The position numbers were made by a program, and so were the translations under genes. From Armatimonadota bacterium (lineage in GTDB: Bacteria; Armatimonadota; Chthonomonadetes; Chthonomonadales; Chthonomonadaceae), in contig JAGWMJ010000011.1 in the NCBI GenBank assembly GCA_028871815.1, positions 62,001-126,000 of the forward strand: a stretch of 64,000 bases of DNA, given 5' to 3'. Shown here piece by piece: positions 43,422-54,104 of this stretch. The notes below the pieces were generated by a model. It saw only the letters and a program-made list of their open reading frames with translations. It had not been told where the DNA came from and made no database searches. The stretch's first letter is position 1. Each line of letters starts with the position of its first letter.

Positions 43422-46076
43422 TCACTCCTCGCCTTCATCTTCCCCAACTGCCCCATCTTCGCCTTCCATCTCCTCATCATTCGGTTCAAGCCCGTCGCTT
43501 TCGCCTTCAGCCGACCCCGGATCCTCGTTCACGATCGGAGTGGCTGCCGACGCTGCCGCAGCGCGGTCGGCAGCCTCCTGCGCATCTTCGGCGCTCAGCA
43601 GGCGTTCGATCGTAACCACGCGGTCGCCGGCATCCAGATTGATGAGACGAACCCCTTGTGCGCTGCGACCCGTAGACCGGATTCCCGCTATATCCATCTG
43701 GATAGCTACGCCGGCCTCCGTCAAAACCATCAACCGGTCGGTTGGCTCAACCACGGCTGCATCCACGATTGGTCCGGTGCGCTGCGTGACATTCATCGTA
43801 AGGATGCCGCGACCACCGCGAGACTGCGGTCGATACTGGCTGAGCACCGTGCGCTTTCCATATCCATGCTCACTGGCGACCAGCAGCTGGCTGGTGGGAG
43901 TGACCAGGTCGGTGGCAACAACCCGGTCAGCAAGCTCACGCGTGGTTCTGTGGCGCATCTCGATGCCACGTACGCCACCGGCGCCACGGCTTCGGGTGGG
44001 AACCTGCGATTCCAGGAAGCGGATCGACTTGCCTCCACTTGTGATCATGATGACTTCCTGATTGCCATCGGTGTGCTTGACCCATCGCAGGTTGTCGCCA
44101 TCCTCGATATCAAAGCAGATGAGGCCGTTGTTTCGCAGGTTGGCAAAGAAGCTGAGCTCGGTACGCTTCACCTCACCGTATCCTGTGGCCATCAACAGGT
44201 AACCACCCTCACCGAGGTTTCTCAAGGGCAGAATCGCCGTTACGGTGTCACCCGACTCGGTTTGAATGAAGTTGTTCAGATGCTGGCCGCGTGCCTGGCG
44301 CGTAGTCTGCGGTATCTCGTAAGCTTTCAGGCGATAGACGCGGCCGCGGTCGGTAAAGAAGAGGATCAGGTGCGTGGTGGTGGCTACAAACAGATGCGCC
44401 AGTTGATCCTCCTCCTTCAGATTGGCGGCCTGAACTCCACGTCCACCGCGCTTTTGCGTGCGGTATGTATCCAGCGGCACGCGCTTTACGTAGCCATCAC
44501 GCGAGATGGTTACCAGCGTATCCTCTTCGGTAACGAGATCGTCTTCCGTGATCTCATCGGCTTCCTGGGCAAGTATGCGTGTTCGTCGATCATCGCCATA
44601 CTTGTCTCGCAGAGCGGTCATCTCGTCCTTGACGATTGTGGTGACGCGCGCCGGATTGACAAGAATATCCTCGTAGAAGCTGATCAGTTTCAACTGGCCG
44701 CGATACTCGTCTTCAATTCGCTGGCTTTCCAGTTGCGCCAACTGCCGCAGCTGCATGCTGAGGATGGCCTCCGCCTGCAAAAACGAAAGCCCAAATCGCT
44801 CAACCAGTCCGCGCCGCGCTGCCTCGCCGCTGGCGGCAGAGCGGATGAGCGCGATGATCTCATCCAGGAAATCGAGGGCGATTTTCAGCCCTTCGCGGAT
44901 GTGAGCCGTATGGCGCGCGCGGGCCAGCTCGTAGCGCGTGCGGCGAATTACCACCTCACGCCGGTGCATGATGAACTGTGCCAGCACCTGCAGCATGTTC
45001 AACTGGCGCGGCTGTCCGTTGACCAGCGACAGCATGATGATGCCGAACGTCTGGCGCAGCGACGTGTGCTTGAACAGGAAGTTGAGAACGCGGCGAGGCA
45101 TCACGTCACGCCGCAGTTCAATAACCACGCGCATGCCGCGCTTGTCGCTGAAATCGTTGAGGTCGGTCACACCATCCAGTCGCCGACTTTTCACCAGGTC
45201 GGCGATGGTCTCCAGCAGCCGGGCCTTGTTCACCTGGTACGGCAGCTCGGTAACCACAATGCTGCTCTTGCCGTTCTCCAGCTGCTCAATTTCAACCTTG
45301 GCCTGCATAATCACACGGCCGCGCCCGGTTCGATAGGCTTCCTGGGCGCCTTTTTTACCCAGGATAAACGCGGCCGTTGGGAAGTCTGGTCCGGGGATAA
45401 TCCGGATGACGTCATCGACCGTGGCGTCGGGATGATCCAGCAGGTGGATGCACGCATTGGCGACTTCCCGCAGGTTGTGCGGGGCCATCGACGTGCTCAT
45501 CCCTACCGCAATGCCTTCACCTCCATTGCAGACGAAGTTCGGAAACTTGCCTGGCAGCACAATCGGCTCGCTGCGTGACTGGTCGTAGTTCGGCATCCAA
45601 TCGACCGTGTCACGGTCGAGGTCCTCAAGCATCTCCATGGCAAGCGGCGTGAGCCGGCACTCGGTGTACCGCATCGCCGCAGGAGGGTCGCCGTCAACGC
45701 TGCCCCAGTTGCCCTGGCCATCGACGAGTGGATACCGCAGCGAGAAGGACTGCGCCATGCGGACCAGTGTGCCGTAGATGGCTTGATCGCCATGGGGATG
45801 GTAGTTGCCCATGGTTTCACCGACAACCTTGGCCGACTTCACGCGCGCTGCACCTGCGCCGGCGCCGATTTCACGCATCGCGTACAGCAGTCTGCGCTGC
45901 ACCGGTTTGAATCCATCGCGGACATCGGGCAGGGCACGGGAGACGAGCGTGGAGACTGCGTAGCCCAGATACGAGCGACGCAATTCCAACTCAATCTCCA
46001 CGAGCGTTACAGGCGCGTCGGCGGCATCTCCGCCATCGATTTCATCGGGCGGGAGGTCTATCGGTTCGTCGGGCAA
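43422..46076 (-). CDS. gyrA: DNA gyrase subunit A
   Basis: 884 residues. Breakage-reunion domain with active Tyr in [10 protein letters not shown]. The C-terminal beta-pinwheel has the GyrA box QKRGGRGV, so it is gyrase and not topoisomerase IV. The quinolone region reads [12 protein letters not shown], with Gln and Gly where E. coli has Ser83 and Asp87. Start: TTG 46076 with AGGAG 6 bases upstream fits better than GTG 46136. The C-terminal 40 residues are strongly acidic. Introduces negative supercoils together with GyrB, which is not in the window. Confidence 0.95.
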   Translation of the reverse strand: MPDEPIDLPPDEIDGGDAADAPVTLVEIELELRRSYLGYAVSTLVSRALPDVRDGFKPVQRRLLYAMREIGAGAGAARVKSAKVVGETMGNYHPHGDQAIYGTLVRMAQSFSLRYPLVDGQGNWGSVDGDPPAAMRYTECRLTPLAMEMLEDLDRDTVDWMPNYDQSRSEPIVLPGKFPNFVCNGGEGIAVGMSTSMAPHNLREVANACIHLLDHPDATVDDVIRIIPGPDFPTAAFILGKKGAQEAYRTGRGRVIMQAKVEIEQLENGKSSIVVTELPYQVNKARLLETIADLVKSRRLDGVTDLNDFSDKRGMRVVIELRRDVMPRRVLNFLFKHTSLRQTFGIIMLSLVNGQPRQLNMLQVLAQFIMHRREVVIRRTRYELARARHTAHIREGLKIALDFLDEIIALIRSAASGEAARRGLVERFGLSFLQAEAILSMQLRQLAQLESQRIEDEYRGQLKLISFYEDILVNPARVTTIVKDEMTALRDKYGDDRRTRILAQEADEITEDDLVTEEDTLVTISRDGYVKRVPLDTYRTQKRGGRGVQAANLKEEDQLAHLFVATTTHLILFFTDRGRVYRLKAYEIPQTTRQARGQHLNNFIQTESGDTVTAILPLRNLGEGGYLLMATGYGEVKRTELSFFANLRNNGLICFDIEDGDNLRWVKHTDGNQEVIMITSGGKSIRFLESQVPTRSRGAGGVRGIEMRHRTTRELADRVVATDLVTPTSQLLVASEHGYGKRTVLSQYRPQSRGGRGILTMNVTQRTGPIVDAAVVEPTDRLMVLTEAGVAIQMDIAGIRSTGRSAQGVRLINLDAGDRVVTIERLLSAEDAQEAADRAAAASAATPIVNEDPGSAEGESDGLEPNDEEMEGEDGAVGEDEGEE

Positions 46077-46255
46077 ACGGAGCTCCTGAGTAGCTAAAGA
46101 GACGCAGCAAGCCGGTCGCGGCAGGGCGCGGCCCACAACACGGGCGCGGAGGCCGCTGCCGCGTACTTACGTCTGATTATACCCGCGGCCCGCTTATATA
46201 TTGCGCTTGGAGCTTTTACAAATCATGGACGTCCGCACGACCGTCGGGCCGGGGA

Positions 46256-49237
46256 CTATTTGGAGACCCAGGGTATGGAATGGACAAGGCCGATATTGCG
46301 GATTTCGGCAATGTCGTTATAGTCGCCCATGTTGGCGTTCTCCACCCCGGTACCGTGGAACGCAACGAGCAGGTTGTCGTTGGATGCATCTTCCCCACCG
46401 AACCAGCGGAGGGCAAAGGCGATATCGCCGCGGAACCAGCAGGCGCCAGGACCGGACCGGCTCTGTGTCCATTCATCGTAGTACCGCTTGGTGAGCCAAC
46501 CGCCATTCACCGTCTTGTCGGCGATTTTCATGGAGACGTAGTGGCACGAAATCGGCGGATCCTTGCCGAGCAGGCCGCAAGAGAAGAGGAGCGGCTGTCC
46601 GTGCTTGAAACCTGCTGCGGCGTGCCACAGCAGAACCGTTCGCGCAGCCCCGCGTTCGCCGCCCTTGTCACCGCCAACCCACTCCATCGCCAACAGTTTC
46701 AACTGCCCGCCCGGAAGCATCTGGTACCGGCGAACCTGGAATCGCGCCGTGGCAGTTGCGCTCTGGTCCTGCATAAGGCCGAACCACACAACCGGCTCGC
46801 CGTTCGCGTTCGCGCCCTGGAATGCGCCGGGAGGATCGTCGCACTTCAGGTCGAGCGTTTGCACGGCGCCAGGTTCCAGCGATTCACCCCTGGGACTCAG
46901 CAGGCGCGTCGTGACTTCCTTCGTCGGTCCATTCCAAAGCAGCAAAAGCAGCTGTCCGTTGACGGCCACGAGCGTTGGCGCCGCACCGGTCGAGTCGGGT
47001 ATGGCGACTACGGGTCCGAATGACGGATCGTGGCCGTCGGGTGCGAGCACGGAGCGGACCTTGACGCCGGCTAGCGTGGGATATGCCACCCAAACGCGGC
47101 CGTGAACACCGGCAGCGCTGGCGGAACCGATCACATCGTGAGCCTCCACGGTCACCGGCGGATCAAACTTGGCGTGGTCTGCAACCCCGGCCTTTCCGGG
47201 CCATGCATAGACGATCAGCTTTCCGGGATTATCGGCAGCAAGGTTTGGCTTCTTGAGATCCGCTGGACCGCTTAGAATCGGGCTTTTGCCGTCCAAAACA
47301 CCGGAAAACACCAGCAGGCGCGCCCGGGCGCCACTTCCGGACGCTGCAAGCGCGGGCGCGGTCATGGTTTTGCCAACCGGATGGCGATCACCCGCCGTGG
47401 TGCTGTAACCGTAGTTGATGTCGGCCGAGATGTTCTTCTCCCCAAAGATGCCGTTCCAGTTCCAGTCGATAAGCGTCGTCTTGCCATCCGGCCCCGGCTT
47501 GATGTGGTAGTGGTACGGCGGCCCGGCGAGAAACCGCACTTTGTCGATTGGAAACGGCAGGACCTCCGAGAGATGCTTTTCATTAAGCACAAAACCGGCG
47601 AGCGCACCGTTGGAGTAGCCGATATCGTTGCCGTTTCCGTTTAACTGGTAGGAGTACGGATAGTTCATCAGGCTGGGATAGAGCGGGCAGTGATCCACGG
47701 GATAGAATCCCGTATGGTCCAGGCCTACCTGATGACCGAATTCGTGGAGAAACACGGCCCAAAGCGCGGAGTCGCCGCAGCTACCGCGGTCGGCCATCTC
47801 ATCACTCTGCCCGCCACCGCCGTGGTAAACCACCATATAGTGCGTAATCCCGCGGTGGCGTTGATATTCGTCGGCCAGGGTCCACCATGGCTTTCCGGCC
47901 TCCGTCATCGGGATCGGTTTGCGGAAGATCACGTGCAGGTTGATGCCGGGCTTGCCGTCGGGGTTCTTGACGGGCAATTTAGCATAGTACGCAACTGCCC
48001 GTGCAAGGTCTTCGTGCAGGTGTTTCTGATCCACGTTGGCAAATGGCTGAACTTCCACGATTACGTCGGCGTGAAGCGGCGAACAGCCCATAGCCTTCAG
48101 GTCGAGCCCGTCGGGCTTGATCGCGCCTGTTTCCCACGCATCGGGAAGTCCATCGTTATCCTGATCCCGGTCTGGATTGACCGCGCCGGCAGGAGACGCA
48201 AATTGGATGAGCGTATCGTCACCAACCAGCGGCGCTCCGGTGTGCGTCAGTCGCACCAATGCGTCGCGGCCGGTTGCGTCAAAGTCGCCGGTCAGCCACG
48301 CGCGGTCCGATGCCGCAGCCTTGACACTGGGCAGCGCTGCCATTATCGACGCATGCGAGGGATCGCAGTCCGGCAGAAAGCTCCGACCCACAATCAGGTC
48401 GTCACGGTGGCCACCTCGAAAGCAGCCGGTTGCGAAGTGTTCGCCCGGACTTCCCTTCCATAGGAGATGCGTGGCGGCCGAAACCTCACCGGCGCGGCTC
48501 ACGGTGAGCTCCGTGCTGTAGAGCTGGCCGGCTGCATCCTGCCAGATCACGTTCTGAGCGCCGGTCGCGCCGGTGGTTGCCGGGGCAAGCGTGGTAATGC
48601 GGTTGAATTGCGCGCGGACGCGGTGCAGCGAAAAGCTGAGTTTGCCCGGAGCGCTGGTATTCACCAGCAGCGCCGCATCCCCGCTGCCATTCACAATCAA
48701 CACATCCTGCGCCTTGCCGTCTGCAAGCTGCAGTGAGCATGCGTGTACCGGCGGTGCACTGCGCAGCCAGAGCGGGGCATCGGCGATGAAATCATTCCGC
48801 GTGAACGTGCCGTTCACGATGTCGTGCGCCAACCGAACTTCACCATCGTGAAACATGGCGATCACGCCCAGTTGGCCGGAGCCATCAAACTTGCCGGCTG
48901 CCGCCGCCAGCGCATCGGATCCAAAACTGGAGAGCGCGCGCGCGGGCGACACCGGCTTGCCGATGGCGGAGGTGCGCACCACATCGATAAAGGCATCGCC
49001 CGACGGATTCAGGCAGAGGATGGCGTCACGTCCGCTGCCGTCAAAATCGCCAGCCATCGGGATACCGGGCGGCGTGCAGATTCCAGGCGTCCAGAATGTG
49101 GCAGCCTGAATGGTGACCTTTGGCGCCTGGGCCGTAGTTACTGCCAGCGCGGCAACAAGCAGGCATGCGGCCGCCGGAGCAGCCGAGATCCGTCGCGCCG
49201 CGTTTGTCCAGAAGATGCCCAGAGCGTTACGGGCCAT
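46256..49237 (-). CDS. Secreted FG-GAP/metzincin metalloprotease-like protein
   Basis: 993 residues. N-terminal signal segment (AAACLLVAALAVTTAQA). Residues 50-330 contain VCBS/FG-GAP-type repeats (MAGDFDGSGRDAILCL, AAGKFDGSGQLGVIAM, LTGDFDATGRDALVRL). Then a calcium-site-like DRDQDNDGLPDAWE. Zinc site HEFGHQVGLDH followed by SLMNYPYSYQ as the Met-turn gives a metzincin catalytic part at about 500-540. The C-terminal 400 residues are beta-rich. The repeats probably bind substrate or calcium outside the cell. Substrate unknown. Confidence 0.87.
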   Translation of the reverse strand: MARNALGIFWTNAARRISAAPAAACLLVAALAVTTAQAPKVTIQAATFWTPGICTPPGIPMAGDFDGSGRDAILCLNPSGDAFIDVVRTSAIGKPVSPARALSSFGSDALAAAAGKFDGSGQLGVIAMFHDGEVRLAHDIVNGTFTRNDFIADAPLWLRSAPPVHACSLQLADGKAQDVLIVNGSGDAALLVNTSAPGKLSFSLHRVRAQFNRITTLAPATTGATGAQNVIWQDAAGQLYSTELTVSRAGEVSAATHLLWKGSPGEHFATGCFRGGHRDDLIVGRSFLPDCDPSHASIMAALPSVKAAASDRAWLTGDFDATGRDALVRLTHTGAPLVGDDTLIQFASPAGAVNPDRDQDNDGLPDAWETGAIKPDGLDLKAMGCSPLHADVIVEVQPFANVDQKHLHEDLARAVAYYAKLPVKNPDGKPGINLHVIFRKPIPMTEAGKPWWTLADEYQRHRGITHYMVVYHGGGGQSDEMADRGSCGDSALWAVFLHEFGHQVGLDHTGFYPVDHCPLYPSLMNYPYSYQLNGNGNDIGYSNGALAGFVLNEKHLSEVLPFPIDKVRFLAGPPYHYHIKPGPDGKTTLIDWNWNGIFGEKNISADINYGYSTTAGDRHPVGKTMTAPALAASGSGARARLLVFSGVLDGKSPILSGPADLKKPNLAADNPGKLIVYAWPGKAGVADHAKFDPPVTVEAHDVIGSASAAGVHGRVWVAYPTLAGVKVRSVLAPDGHDPSFGPVVAIPDSTGAAPTLVAVNGQLLLLLWNGPTKEVTTRLLSPRGESLEPGAVQTLDLKCDDPPGAFQGANANGEPVVWFGLMQDQSATATARFQVRRYQMLPGGQLKLLAMEWVGGDKGGERGAARTVLLWHAAAGFKHGQPLLFSCGLLGKDPPISCHYVSMKIADKTVNGGWLTKRYYDEWTQSRSGPGACWFRGDIAFALRWFGGEDASNDNLLVAFHGTGVENANMGDYNDIAEIRNIGLVHSIPWVSK

Positions 49238-49286
49238 AGGAGAACACCCACCCTTTCCAATTGGTACGAGATGGCCGGACCGTTAC

Positions 49287-52200
49287 TCAGTGCCGCGGCG
49301 TGGCTGGTTTCGAGCCGCCGAACAGCATGCTGAGGAGGCTTTGGCCCCCACCGCCGGAGCCACCGATGGTCTCTTGCGCATCAAGAACGCGATTGATCCG
49401 CATGAGCGACTCACGCAGATGGATTTGGGTGTAGGTGTTGTAATGTCCTGCCGGCAGCGCGTTGACAATGCGCGTCCTGAGGTTGACAAGCTGGTACCAG
49501 GCCAACATTCGCGCATCGTCCGGCACGGGAGCGCCGGAGCCCAGCACCATTGCCGTCATGGTGTCGAGGAAGTCGCGCTGCAGCTGCCGCCTCAGCGCGG
49601 ATACGTCTTTGTGCGCCTCCAGCTCGCTCCACACCGATGCCGATACGGCATGAAACAACTCGGTAAGTTTGAAGGCGCCATTGCTGTCTCCAACCTTGAA
49701 CTCGTTATTGGCAATCCGATCCAGCACGGGACCGCTGAACAGGTGCTTGAGCGCGGCGCCCTGAACGTTTTGAAGCGTATCGCGAACCGGAAAGTCGTTT
49801 GCGCCAAATACCAGGCCGTTGAGATCGGTATATTGCGGACCGGTCAGGTTGTTGTAGTAGGCCTTTGGGATTTGCCAGGCATCGGGCCCGAGCACGTACC
49901 GGCTGACCAGCGCCAGCGCTTGCCGCTGCTCATCGGCCGGAACCGGCAGCATTGGCGGGCGCTGCCCCGGGTCACCGCGGAAGTTTTGATTGGCATAAAG
50001 TCCGCCGATATAGAGGCAGCTTACGGCGGCGGCATGCGCATACTCGCCAAGAAGCAGTTCAAAATCTTGCGTGAAGCGTGAATAGCTCTGCCCGTATTTC
50101 GGCACCCGGTCTCCCAGCGAGGTCATCAACTTCCTGCTGAGCTGGATCATGGCGTGCCAGTACTGAAGCGGGTCGGAGCCGAGATCGAATCGAACCACGG
50201 CAGGATCCCACTGGTCGGCCATCTCATCGCTTTCGTAGGCATGGCCGGGCAGATTGCACTCGGATGCGATTGCGTTAAGCCGCCACTTCTTGGCTTCCGG
50301 CGTTGATCCGGGTATCGGCGTGTAGCCATATTCGATGGCCCATTTATCGTAAGTTCCCAACACAGGAGTCCAGTACGGAACGCCGGGATGTCCGATGGCC
50401 TCGATGTTGAACGGCAGGTAGTCCATCACGGAAGCGGTGATGCCTTGCTTCTCGACTAGACTTGCATTCTGAAGGTCGGCGAGACTGTGCCAGGAGCTGG
50501 CAATGAAGTTGTGCCGCAGCCCCAGAATGTGGCCCATTTCGTGCGCCACGGTGCTGCTGAGGAACGAGTCGACGAACTTTTGCGGATCCAGCTGGAGGCC
50601 GGGCGGCGCAAGGAGCGAACTCGCAAGCCATCCGAATTCCGCCGAGGTCTCGGCCCCCTGGGCCATGTCGCATTGCTCCCATGCCAGGGGCGAAGCCGGC
50701 TTTGGGTTGGCGAACCAGGAGGCAGGATCGATAATCCGCTTCTGCTCGATCCGTGTAACGTGAGCCATGCCGGAATCCACGGTGATATCGGCGTTGAGGA
50801 TTTGACCCGTCAAGGGATTCACACGCATCCACGAAACGGCATACGCGCTGTTTGGCGACGCCACCCAGCGCACCACGTTGTAGCGCATGTCGGCGGGATC
50901 CCAGTCTGCATTGTCGGGCATCTGCCGGACCTCGATCGGATCCTCTATTCCGATCTTGTCGAACGCGGCATTCCAGTAGAGCAATCCGTGGCGGATCGCG
51001 GCTCGGTATTGGAGCGGTATCGCGTTGTCCAGCCAGAAGACGATGTGGTGGACGGGTGGCGAGAGCGCCGCCTTCGGATTGGCCTTCTGCAGCTTCCAGC
51101 GGTATATGTAGTGCACCAATGGGTCTTGCCTGGCATCATCGCTGAAGTTCTGCCACGCGGTAAGGAAGTATCCAATCCGCGGGTCGGCGAGCCGCGGGGT
51201 GTAGCCGGTCTCCGGCAGCTGAAACAGCGCGTAGCTCACGCGGATGGCGGCGGAACGCGGGTCCGGCAGCGTGACGCTGCCACCGATGCCGGCGCCGGGC
51301 TTGATGAAGTTGTAGAGCGTTTCTGCCTCGATGTTTTGCGGAAACACCTTCAGCGACTGGATGAATGTGTTTTCGCGATCCATGATGTAGGTGCCGCCAA
51401 ACGACAGCCCACCGCCCAGCGCGAAGCCCGGTCCGCTGAAGAGCGCGCTGACGTTCGCGATATCACCGCGGAACAGGTCACTCACGTTGATGAGCAGGCT
51501 CTTTCGGCTCTTTTGCCGCGCTTCTATGTGGAACGACTCCAGATACGAACTGGCGAAGGAACGCGCAATGGCGCGTGCCATCGGCGTGCCCGGCGTGGCC
51601 CGATACGTTGTGTTGGGCGTTACCATGGCAAGACGATCCGGAGCGACCGTCTGAAACTCAAACACCAGGTCGTCGATCGGCTCGCCGGCGATGACCTGCT
51701 CGGCCGTACCTGAAGCCACCGTCGCCTCAAGCATGTACAGATGGTTGAGCTGGCTTTCCGGTATCTCCATATAGATGGTGTCGCGGCCAAACTCTGATTT
51801 TCGATAGAGCGTAAACAGGCCCGGCAGCTTCTCAAAGCCCTTCACGGTGTCGTCGATCGTCTTGGTGAGCAGGTCGGACGCCGGCGTCAGCGCACCGGAG
51901 GAGAGCGGCCCACCCTCGATACGCTCCTGGTGGACGTCGCCGGACGCGAGCGACGACGATGCGCCGCCGAAAGGAACTGAATCCAGGTGCACGTCGCCGG
52001 ATACGGTATCTCCCGTGGTGAGCTCAATCCAAAGCGTGCCGGAGGCGCCGATATCGGGAGCCGTTCCGGTCTCGTGGTAGCTAAAGGTAATTCGCGCCGT
52101 ATCCACGCCGTGGTTCTTCTCGAATGCCGTCAACGTGTAGTCGCCGTGCGCCGCGCGCAGGCCTAATTCTGCATTCGGCTTATAATCGATACTCCACTTA

Positions 52201-52643
52201 TCGCCCACGCCAAGCGCTCGCGCGGCATAGATTGGGTCGGTGGCCACGTAGAGGCGCGCTGAGACGTGGTCCGGATCGGGATCGCTGGTTTTGTACGCCG
52301 TCAATGTACCGTTGGGTGTAATGACCATGTGCGTGGTGGCGTGCGTGTCATCGTTCGTAGTTTTGCCGTTCACCGTCAACTGGTCCGACTCGTCCAGTCT
52401 GTCCATCGAGATTGAGCCGTCGGCGGCAACTGCCGAAAACGTAACGCGCTCCACCTCGCGCACGCCGACGATGGCAGTTTGAGCTCCGTCGCGCATCGTC
52501 AGCGTGCCGGTTGAGCTATATCGGGCCATAGCGCCGGCTTTTGCCTTGTAAATCAAAATCGCCGTCTTTGCGGGAGCAGCTCCGGCAGCGACAGCGAGGA
52601 GGGTTGCCGCGCTGAGCGCGGCTAGCGGTTTGAGCAGGAACAA
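49287..52643 (-). CDS. Large secreted zinc metalloprotease (DUF5117/DUF4953 type)
   Basis: 1118 residues. Signal peptide MFLLKPLAALSAATLLAVAAGA. The N-terminal 250 residues are a beta-domain. The middle (about 280-520) resembles DUF5117 (FTLYRKSEFGRDTIYMEIPE). The catalytic region has HEMGHILGLRHNFIASS and a later VMDYLPFN Met-turn, with the DUF4953-like C-terminal part after it (YGYTPIPGST, EYAHAAAVSCLYIGG). Predicted to act outside the cell or in the periplasm. It lies 49 bases before the 993-aa protease on the same strand, so both may be co-expressed. Confidence 0.9.
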   Translation of the reverse strand: MFLLKPLAALSAATLLAVAAGAAPAKTAILIYKAKAGAMARYSSTGTLTMRDGAQTAIVGVREVERVTFSAVAADGSISMDRLDESDQLTVNGKTTNDDTHATTHMVITPNGTLTAYKTSDPDPDHVSARLYVATDPIYAARALGVGDKWSIDYKPNAELGLRAAHGDYTLTAFEKNHGVDTARITFSYHETGTAPDIGASGTLWIELTTGDTVSGDVHLDSVPFGGASSSLASGDVHQERIEGGPLSSGALTPASDLLTKTIDDTVKGFEKLPGLFTLYRKSEFGRDTIYMEIPESQLNHLYMLEATVASGTAEQVIAGEPIDDLVFEFQTVAPDRLAMVTPNTTYRATPGTPMARAIARSFASSYLESFHIEARQKSRKSLLINVSDLFRGDIANVSALFSGPGFALGGGLSFGGTYIMDRENTFIQSLKVFPQNIEAETLYNFIKPGAGIGGSVTLPDPRSAAIRVSYALFQLPETGYTPRLADPRIGYFLTAWQNFSDDARQDPLVHYIYRWKLQKANPKAALSPPVHHIVFWLDNAIPLQYRAAIRHGLLYWNAAFDKIGIEDPIEVRQMPDNADWDPADMRYNVVRWVASPNSAYAVSWMRVNPLTGQILNADITVDSGMAHVTRIEQKRIIDPASWFANPKPASPLAWEQCDMAQGAETSAEFGWLASSLLAPPGLQLDPQKFVDSFLSSTVAHEMGHILGLRHNFIASSWHSLADLQNASLVEKQGITASVMDYLPFNIEAIGHPGVPYWTPVLGTYDKWAIEYGYTPIPGSTPEAKKWRLNAIASECNLPGHAYESDEMADQWDPAVVRFDLGSDPLQYWHAMIQLSRKLMTSLGDRVPKYGQSYSRFTQDFELLLGEYAHAAAVSCLYIGGLYANQNFRGDPGQRPPMLPVPADEQRQALALVSRYVLGPDAWQIPKAYYNNLTGPQYTDLNGLVFGANDFPVRDTLQNVQGAALKHLFSGPVLDRIANNEFKVGDSNGAFKLTELFHAVSASVWSELEAHKDVSALRRQLQRDFLDTMTAMVLGSGAPVPDDARMLAWYQLVNLRTRIVNALPAGHYNTYTQIHLRESLMRINRVLDAQETIGGSGGGGQSLLSMLFGGSKPATPRH

Positions 52644-52829
52644 GGAGGCACCTCAGGTGGCGGCGAGATAGTGCGAACGGCTAAGCCCGGAACGGCCAGG
52701 GGAGAGCCGGCTGGACGAAGTTCGCGAAAGCAAACGATAACTTGAAGCGGCAGGCCAACTTGAGTATAGAATGCCATGAACAGAGCGTAACTTGCAATAT
52801 CGGCTCGTTGGCCGGGTTCGCAGACGTGG

Positions 52830-52866
52830 TTCAAGGGGGAGTGGCGGATAGCCGCTCCCCCTTGAA
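52830..52866 (-). terminator. Hairpin after small membrane protein
   Basis: TTCAAGGGGGAGTGGC / GCCGCTCCCCCTTGAA, 15 of 16 pairs and one G-T, loop of 5. It lies 23 bases beyond the stop of the 67-aa gene. No clear T-run follows. The remaining bases from 52644 to 52889 hold no gene. Confidence 0.65.
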
Positions 52867-52889
52867 CGCTTCTTCACAAGGCGCCGCTG

Positions 52890-53093
52890 CTAGTGGCCCG
52901 GCATCGACCCGTGTGGGATGTTCGGGTTAGGCCCGGCCGGGCCGTACTTGCGGAACGCCTCCTTGCTGGGTATCTTCACCGGTTGGCTCTGCTGGTTGAC
53001 CCGCATGCCGGCATAAACCGCTAGGCCGATGGCCAGCACGCAACCGATAACCGCCGCCGCCAGCTTCTTGGGATCCAACCCGGTGGTGGTCAT
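52890..53093 (-). CDS. Small single-TM protein
   Basis: 67 residues. One TM helix (LAAAVIGCVLAIGLAVYAG, about 11-29), then a polar tail with SKEAFRKYGPAGPNPNIPHG. ATG 53093 has GGAG 10 bases upstream. It follows the pilin gene by 49 bases on the same strand and is probably co-transcribed. Orphan pilin-associated small proteins are common in Armatimonadota-like genomes, but I do not recognise this one. Likely inner membrane. Confidence 0.68.
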   Translation of the reverse strand: MTTTGLDPKKLAAAVIGCVLAIGLAVYAGMRVNQQSQPVKIPSKEAFRKYGPAGPNPNIPHGSMPGH

Positions 53094-53142
53094 GCGCTTA
53101 CTGCTCCAGATTGGTCGTCAAGCGGTGTCCGCGCTGCTGCAG

Positions 53143-53826
53143 TCACTGCGCAGGGCATGTCGAGGTCGTGTATGAGTAGGCTCCGTAGCATGCCCACCAG
53201 TCGATGGCCCATCCGGTGTTGTCGGCGATCTGGAAGACAGGGCCGATTGTATTCCACTTCGCGTGGCCATCGGCATAGTTTGCGTTAATGCCGTTAGAGT
53301 GTATGGCGATTGGATAGAACTCGTCGCGACCGTCGTACGTCCACGCGCCGCTCCACGTAGCGCCGGCGTCAACGAATACGGGGCATCGAGCCGGCTGCTT
53401 TACCATGCTTTCGTTTGTCTGCCCATCGTAGATGATCCACCAGTTGGCCATATACGAGGTAACCGCATGCCCCTGCTCAACAAACTGGGTGTTCGTCGCG
53501 CTGGGGCAGACAAATACAGCCTGGCTCTTGATATACGGCATCAGTTCCGACCAGAAGTTTGGCTGGGCAGTCGGGTCGTCCATCGGGTCGCACCACCAGG
53601 GTGTCGGCAGAGTGGCCACGTAGTTACCCGGGTAGGTCTCATCGTAGTCATCGGTGTACATCTGATTGGCGAGATCGATCTGCTTCAGATTGGAGATACA
53701 CGAGATGGCGCGCGCCTTCTCGCGAGCCTGGGCAAAAACGGGAAAGAGGATAGCTGCTAGAATAGCTATGATCGCTATAACGACCAAAAGCTCGATCAGT
53801 GTGAATGCGCTTCTTTTTGCCTGCAC
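53143..53826 (-). CDS. DUF1559-type prepilin-like protein
   Basis: 227 residues from GTG 53826, with AAAGGA 6 bases upstream. Short basic leader QAKRSA then [18 protein letters not shown], the type IV pilin-like N-terminal helix. The residue before the cleavage site is Ala where Gly is usual. Then [14 protein letters not shown] and [20 protein letters not shown], a pattern typical of Armatimonadota and Planctomycetes. C-terminal [15 protein letters not shown] is the DUF1559 H-X9-DG-like end. No prepilin peptidase or assembly genes are in the window. Confidence 0.9.
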   Translation of the reverse strand: MQAKRSAFTLIELLVVIAIIAILAAILFPVFAQAREKARAISCISNLKQIDLANQMYTDDYDETYPGNYVATLPTPWWCDPMDDPTAQPNFWSELMPYIKSQAVFVCPSATNTQFVEQGHAVTSYMANWWIIYDGQTNESMVKQPARCPVFVDAGATWSGAWTYDGRDEFYPIAIHSNGINANYADGHAKWNTIGPVFQIADNTGWAIDWWACYGAYSYTTSTCPAQ

Positions 53827-54104
53827 GGGAAGTCCTTTCGTCATTGAGAGACGCGCTGGATGTTGTGGTGGAACTGTGGGATGATGCCGGGCAGCTACGG
53901 CCCCCACCTACCGGCCCGGCAGAGGCCGGTAACGCCCGAGGCCGGTCGTGACCCGGCGCGGACACGACAACTCTTGCATTTGGGTTGCCGGCGATCCGGG
54001 TCACGGCAACTACGCCGGGGCGCCGGTCAATTGCTCACGTGCTTATCGACGTGTTGAACCTGTGTAATGGTACACACAATCGAACCGTAAAATCAAGTGA
54101 AAAA

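Noticed and set aside
43413-45578. 721-residue plus-strand frame opposite gyrA
   Set aside because: Shadow of the highly conserved gyrA reading frame in GC-rich DNA. It has no recognised domain.
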